Shown: in pieces, positions 50,640 through 52,905 of the stretch
Position numbering within the stretch: the stretch's first letter is position 1
Layout: each line of letters begins with the position of its first letter
Source: JAAYBY01 sp964654125
Lineage (GTDB): Bacteria > Bacillota > Clostridia > Saccharofermentanales > UBA5734
Length of the DNA: 52,905 bases
Direction of reading: 5' to 3'
Assembly (NCBI GenBank): GCA_964654125.1
Contig: CAZZGG010000009.1
Span: forward strand, 1 to 52,905
Notes under the pieces: model-generated
Database searches by the model: none
Told to the model about the DNA's origin: nothing
The model's input: only the letters and a program-made list of their open reading frames with translations
Translations under genes and position numbers: made by a program

Positions 50640-51551
50640 ATGGAAAACTTATCTGTAACAGAAATAAAAGGCGTCATTGCCAAAGCCCAGATCCTGATTG
50701 AGGCCCTGCCCTATATCCAGAGTCTGGCCGGCAAAACCGTTGTCATTAAATATGGCGGCAATGCCATGATCAACCAGGATCTGAAAAATCATGTCATGGA
50801 AGACATAACCTTGCTCAAATACATTGGTATTAATCCTGTCCTGGTCCATGGCGGCGGGCCCGATATCAGCTCAATGTTGGACCAGCTCTCGATTCCTTCT
50901 GTTTTTAAAAATGGCCTGCGCGTAACTGATGCCCGCACCATGTCAGTAGCTCAGATGGTCCTGGCCGGCAAAACCAACAAGGATATTGTGGCGGGCCTGG
51001 GCCAGGCCGGGGCCAAAGCGATTGGCATCTGCGGGATTGACGGTCGTCTGATTGAATGCGAAAAAATCACGGCAGACCACGCCGGCCAGCCTTTGGATAT
51101 CGGTTTTGTCGGACAGATCGTTAACATCAACACCAGGGTGCTGGAAATGCTGGCAGGAGACGAGTATATTCCTGTTGTCGCTCCGATCGGGATTGGCAAA
51201 TGTGGTGAAAGCTACAATATAAATGCCGATACAGTGGCAGGGGAGATTGCTGTTGCCCTGGGTGCGGAAAAACTGATCACACTGACTGATGTTGAGGGAG
51301 TCAAGATCCGAGGCAATGATAATGAGGATGTTGTCATTTCCACCCTGATTGAGGCAGAAATCCACGACCTGATCAAACGCGAGATAATCAGCGGCGGCAT
51401 GATCCCCAAGGTGCTGGGTTGTCTGGACACAGTCAAGCGCGGTGTCAGCCGGGCCCACATCATTGATGGACGTATTCCCCACTGCCTGCTTTTGGAAATC
51501 TTCACCAATAAAGGTATTGGCACCATGATCACTAAAGAAAAAGTGGACTGA
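50640..51551 (+). CDS. argB: acetylglutamate kinase
   Basis: Phosphorylates N-acetylglutamate, the second step of arginine synthesis and often the feedback-controlled one. The 303-residue protein has VVIKYGGNAM, LVHGGGPDI and the C-terminal SGGMIPKVLGCLDTVKRG. The N-terminal helix before the kinase core (about 25 residues) is of the kind seen in arginine-sensitive hexameric enzymes, which hints at feedback inhibition. The ATG at 50640 is six bases from AAGGTG; a GTG at 50631 overlaps that site. Confidence 0.95.
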   Translation: MENLSVTEIKGVIAKAQILIEALPYIQSLAGKTVVIKYGGNAMINQDLKNHVMEDITLLKYIGINPVLVHGGGPDISSMLDQLSIPSVFKNGLRVTDARTMSVAQMVLAGKTNKDIVAGLGQAGAKAIGICGIDGRLIECEKITADHAGQPLDIGFVGQIVNINTRVLEMLAGDEYIPVVAPIGIGKCGESYNINADTVAGEIAVALGAEKLITLTDVEGVKIRGNDNEDVVISTLIEAEIHDLIKREIISGGMIPKVLGCLDTVKRGVSRAHIIDGRIPHCLLLEIFTNKGIGTMITKEKVD

Positions 51552-51576
51552 TTTTTTTATGAGGAGGGCCTAGTAT

Positions 51577-52815
51577 ATGGAGACAAACAGTAATCTGCTG
51601 AAAGAGATAATAGAGCTTGATGACAAATACTTTTTGCCGGTTTTTGGCCGGCGTCAGCCTCTTGTCATCACACATGGCACTGGCTGCCGGCTTCACGATG
51701 AAAAAGGCCAAAGCTATCTGGATATGATCGGTGGTATCGCGGTCAATGTGCTGGGCCATGCCCACCCAGCCCTGACCAGGGCCATCTGCAACCAGGCCGG
51801 CCAGCTGATCCACTGCAGTAATTATTTTTATAATGAACCGCAAAGCCGCCTGGCAGCACGCCTGGCCGAGCTTTCCGGCCTGGCCGGAGCCAGGCTCTTT
51901 TTCGGCAACAGCGGAGCTGAAGTCAATGAAGCGGCCCTCAAGCTGGCCCGCTCATTTTTCTACTACCAGGGCCAGCCACGCCAAAAGATTGTCGCAGCGA
52001 CCATGTCCTTCCACGGCCGGACTATTGCCACGGCGACTGCCACCGGCCAGCCTAAATACAGCCAACAGTTCGCCCCTTTGCCGGAAGGGTTTGTCCATGT
52101 ACCCTTTAATGACCTGGCTGCTCTGGAAGAAGCGGTTGACGAGAACACCTGTGCCCTGATCCTGGAACCAATCCAAGGTGAAAGCGGTGTTGTCGCAGCA
52201 GACCCGGCTTATCTGGAACTGGCTGCCCGGCTTTGTCAAAAAACAGGCACCCGCCTGATTCTGGATGAAATCCAGACCGGCCTGGGCCGCACCGGTAAGT
52301 TCTTCGCTTTTGAACATTATGGTATCAAGCCCAATATTGTCACCCTGGCCAAAGGCCTGGCAGGCGGCGTTCCCATCGGGGCAGTAATTGCTGATGGGAA
52401 CACAGCTGCAGGCTTTAAACCCGGTGATCATGGCAGCACCTTTGGCGGCAATCCCCTGGCCTGTGCTGCAGCCCTGGCAGTCCTGGACACTTATGAGAAA
52501 GATAGCTTGACAGCCCAGGCAGCCCAAACAGGCCAGTTGCTACTGGACCAGCTTAAGGATCTGGCCACCAGCCAGCCCTTGCTCAGCCAGATCCGCGGCA
52601 AAGGCCTGATGATCGGCATCCAGCTGGCCCGGCCCCTGGCCCTAAAGGTTAAACAGGCCTTTCTAGAAAAAGGTTATCTGGTCGGTTCAGTCGGTGACAG
52701 CATCATCCGGCTGCTGCCGCCGCTTATTTTACCCCAGGCTGAGATTAAGCCATTTTGTCAAGTCCTGGCAGATATTTTGGAGGGAGTTAAGCAGTTAAGC
52801 AATATATATAAATAA
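51577..52815 (+). CDS. argD: acetylornithine aminotransferase
   Basis: PLP-dependent fourth step of arginine synthesis, 412 residues. It has FFGNSGAEVNEAALKLAR, ILDEIQTGLGRTGKFFAFE and the PLP lysine Lys259 in TLAKGLAGGVPIGA. Close relatives also act on other omega-amino acids, but the operon supports the arginine role. GAGGAGGGCC precedes the ATG. No terminator is evident after it. Confidence 0.93.
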   Translation: METNSNLLKEIIELDDKYFLPVFGRRQPLVITHGTGCRLHDEKGQSYLDMIGGIAVNVLGHAHPALTRAICNQAGQLIHCSNYFYNEPQSRLAARLAELSGLAGARLFFGNSGAEVNEAALKLARSFFYYQGQPRQKIVAATMSFHGRTIATATATGQPKYSQQFAPLPEGFVHVPFNDLAALEEAVDENTCALILEPIQGESGVVAADPAYLELAARLCQKTGTRLILDEIQTGLGRTGKFFAFEHYGIKPNIVTLAKGLAGGVPIGAVIADGNTAAGFKPGDHGSTFGGNPLACAAALAVLDTYEKDSLTAQAAQTGQLLLDQLKDLATSQPLLSQIRGKGLMIGIQLARPLALKVKQAFLEKGYLVGSVGDSIIRLLPPLILPQAEIKPFCQVLADILEGVKQLSNIYK

Positions 52816-52865
52816 TATAAAATAACTAAAATATTTCATAGTTATCGTGCTGATTCAGCAACTGC

Positions 52866-52894
52866 TTGCGTGACGAACGTATGTTTGATATAAT
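52866..52894 (+). promoter_or_regulatory. promoter at the window end
   Basis: TTGCGT (52866-52871) and TATAAT (52889-52894) are 17 bases apart, pointing to a gene that starts beyond the window. Confidence 0.55.
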
Positions 52895-52905
52895 GCAAGT
52901 AAAGG

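Noticed and set aside
1..52905. CRISPR arrays, insertion sequences, prophage genes, rRNA
   Set aside because: No regularly spaced repeats, transposase, integrase, phage structural gene or rRNA segment was seen on either strand.

Overview
The window looks like chromosomal DNA of a low-oxygen Gram-positive bacterium of the Clostridia (Bacillota). Evidence: the S10-spc-alpha ribosomal cluster runs on through adk-map-KOW protein-infA-rpmJ and into ECF transporter genes after rplQ. It also carries an FtsEX/coiled-coil M23 hydrolase/CtpA cluster, a PucR-type regulator, strong AGGAGG ribosome binding sites and zinc-type ribosomal proteins. Base composition is near 50% GC by eye. I cannot name the genus. 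A run of ten Ns at 28523-28532 shows that the sequence is a scaffold, probably a draft or metagenome assembly.

Region by region. 1-9.6 kb holds carbohydrate and general metabolism: a GH29 fucosidase with a uroporphyrinogen-decarboxylase-like protein, a CofE-like protein, mannitol-1-phosphate dehydrogenase with a MazG-like pyrophosphohydrolase, an MFS permease, Mn-type superoxide dismutase, a MalY/PatB lyase and a coiled-coil lipoprotein. 9.6-11.8 kb is a small accessory pocket on the 3' side of a tRNA-Ser(GGA) gene: a GyrI-like protein, an AT-rich orphan and a histidine phosphatase. 12-17 kb has gapA, a threonine-to-glycine operon (tdh-kbl) and a ferredoxin-type aldo/keto reductase. 16.9-25 kb, on the minus strand, has bioY, birA, cyclophilin, pncB, truA, a ROK glucokinase, ecfT and a single-chain double ECF ATPase. 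25.1-41.3 kb is the ribosomal protein/secY/rpoA cluster, read on the minus strand from a promoter near 41.6 kb to a terminator near 25.0 kb. 41.6-48 kb has a methyltransferase, the ctpA/M23 hydrolase/ftsX/ftsE cell-wall cluster and a PucR-type regulator. 48-49.2 kb has a multiple-sugar ABC ATPase. 49.5-52.8 kb is an argCBD operon on the plus strand.

How the genes work together. The ECF module (22.4-25.0 kb) is the probable energy source for the biotin S-component BioY. BirA lies directly beside a well-formed BirA-type operator that covers the bioY promoter, so biotin uptake, attachment and repression are encoded side by side. FtsE/FtsX probably control the M23 hydrolase encoded next to them, with the CtpA-like protease in the same block.

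No CRISPR array, insertion sequence, prophage or rRNA was seen. I found no convincing new multi-gene system. The points most worth a second look are the two divergent infA copies around the assembly gap (with a perfectly conserved promoter block), the long-spaced BirA operator, the fused ECF ATPase, the structured S10 leader, and the AT-rich orphan beside the tRNA gene.
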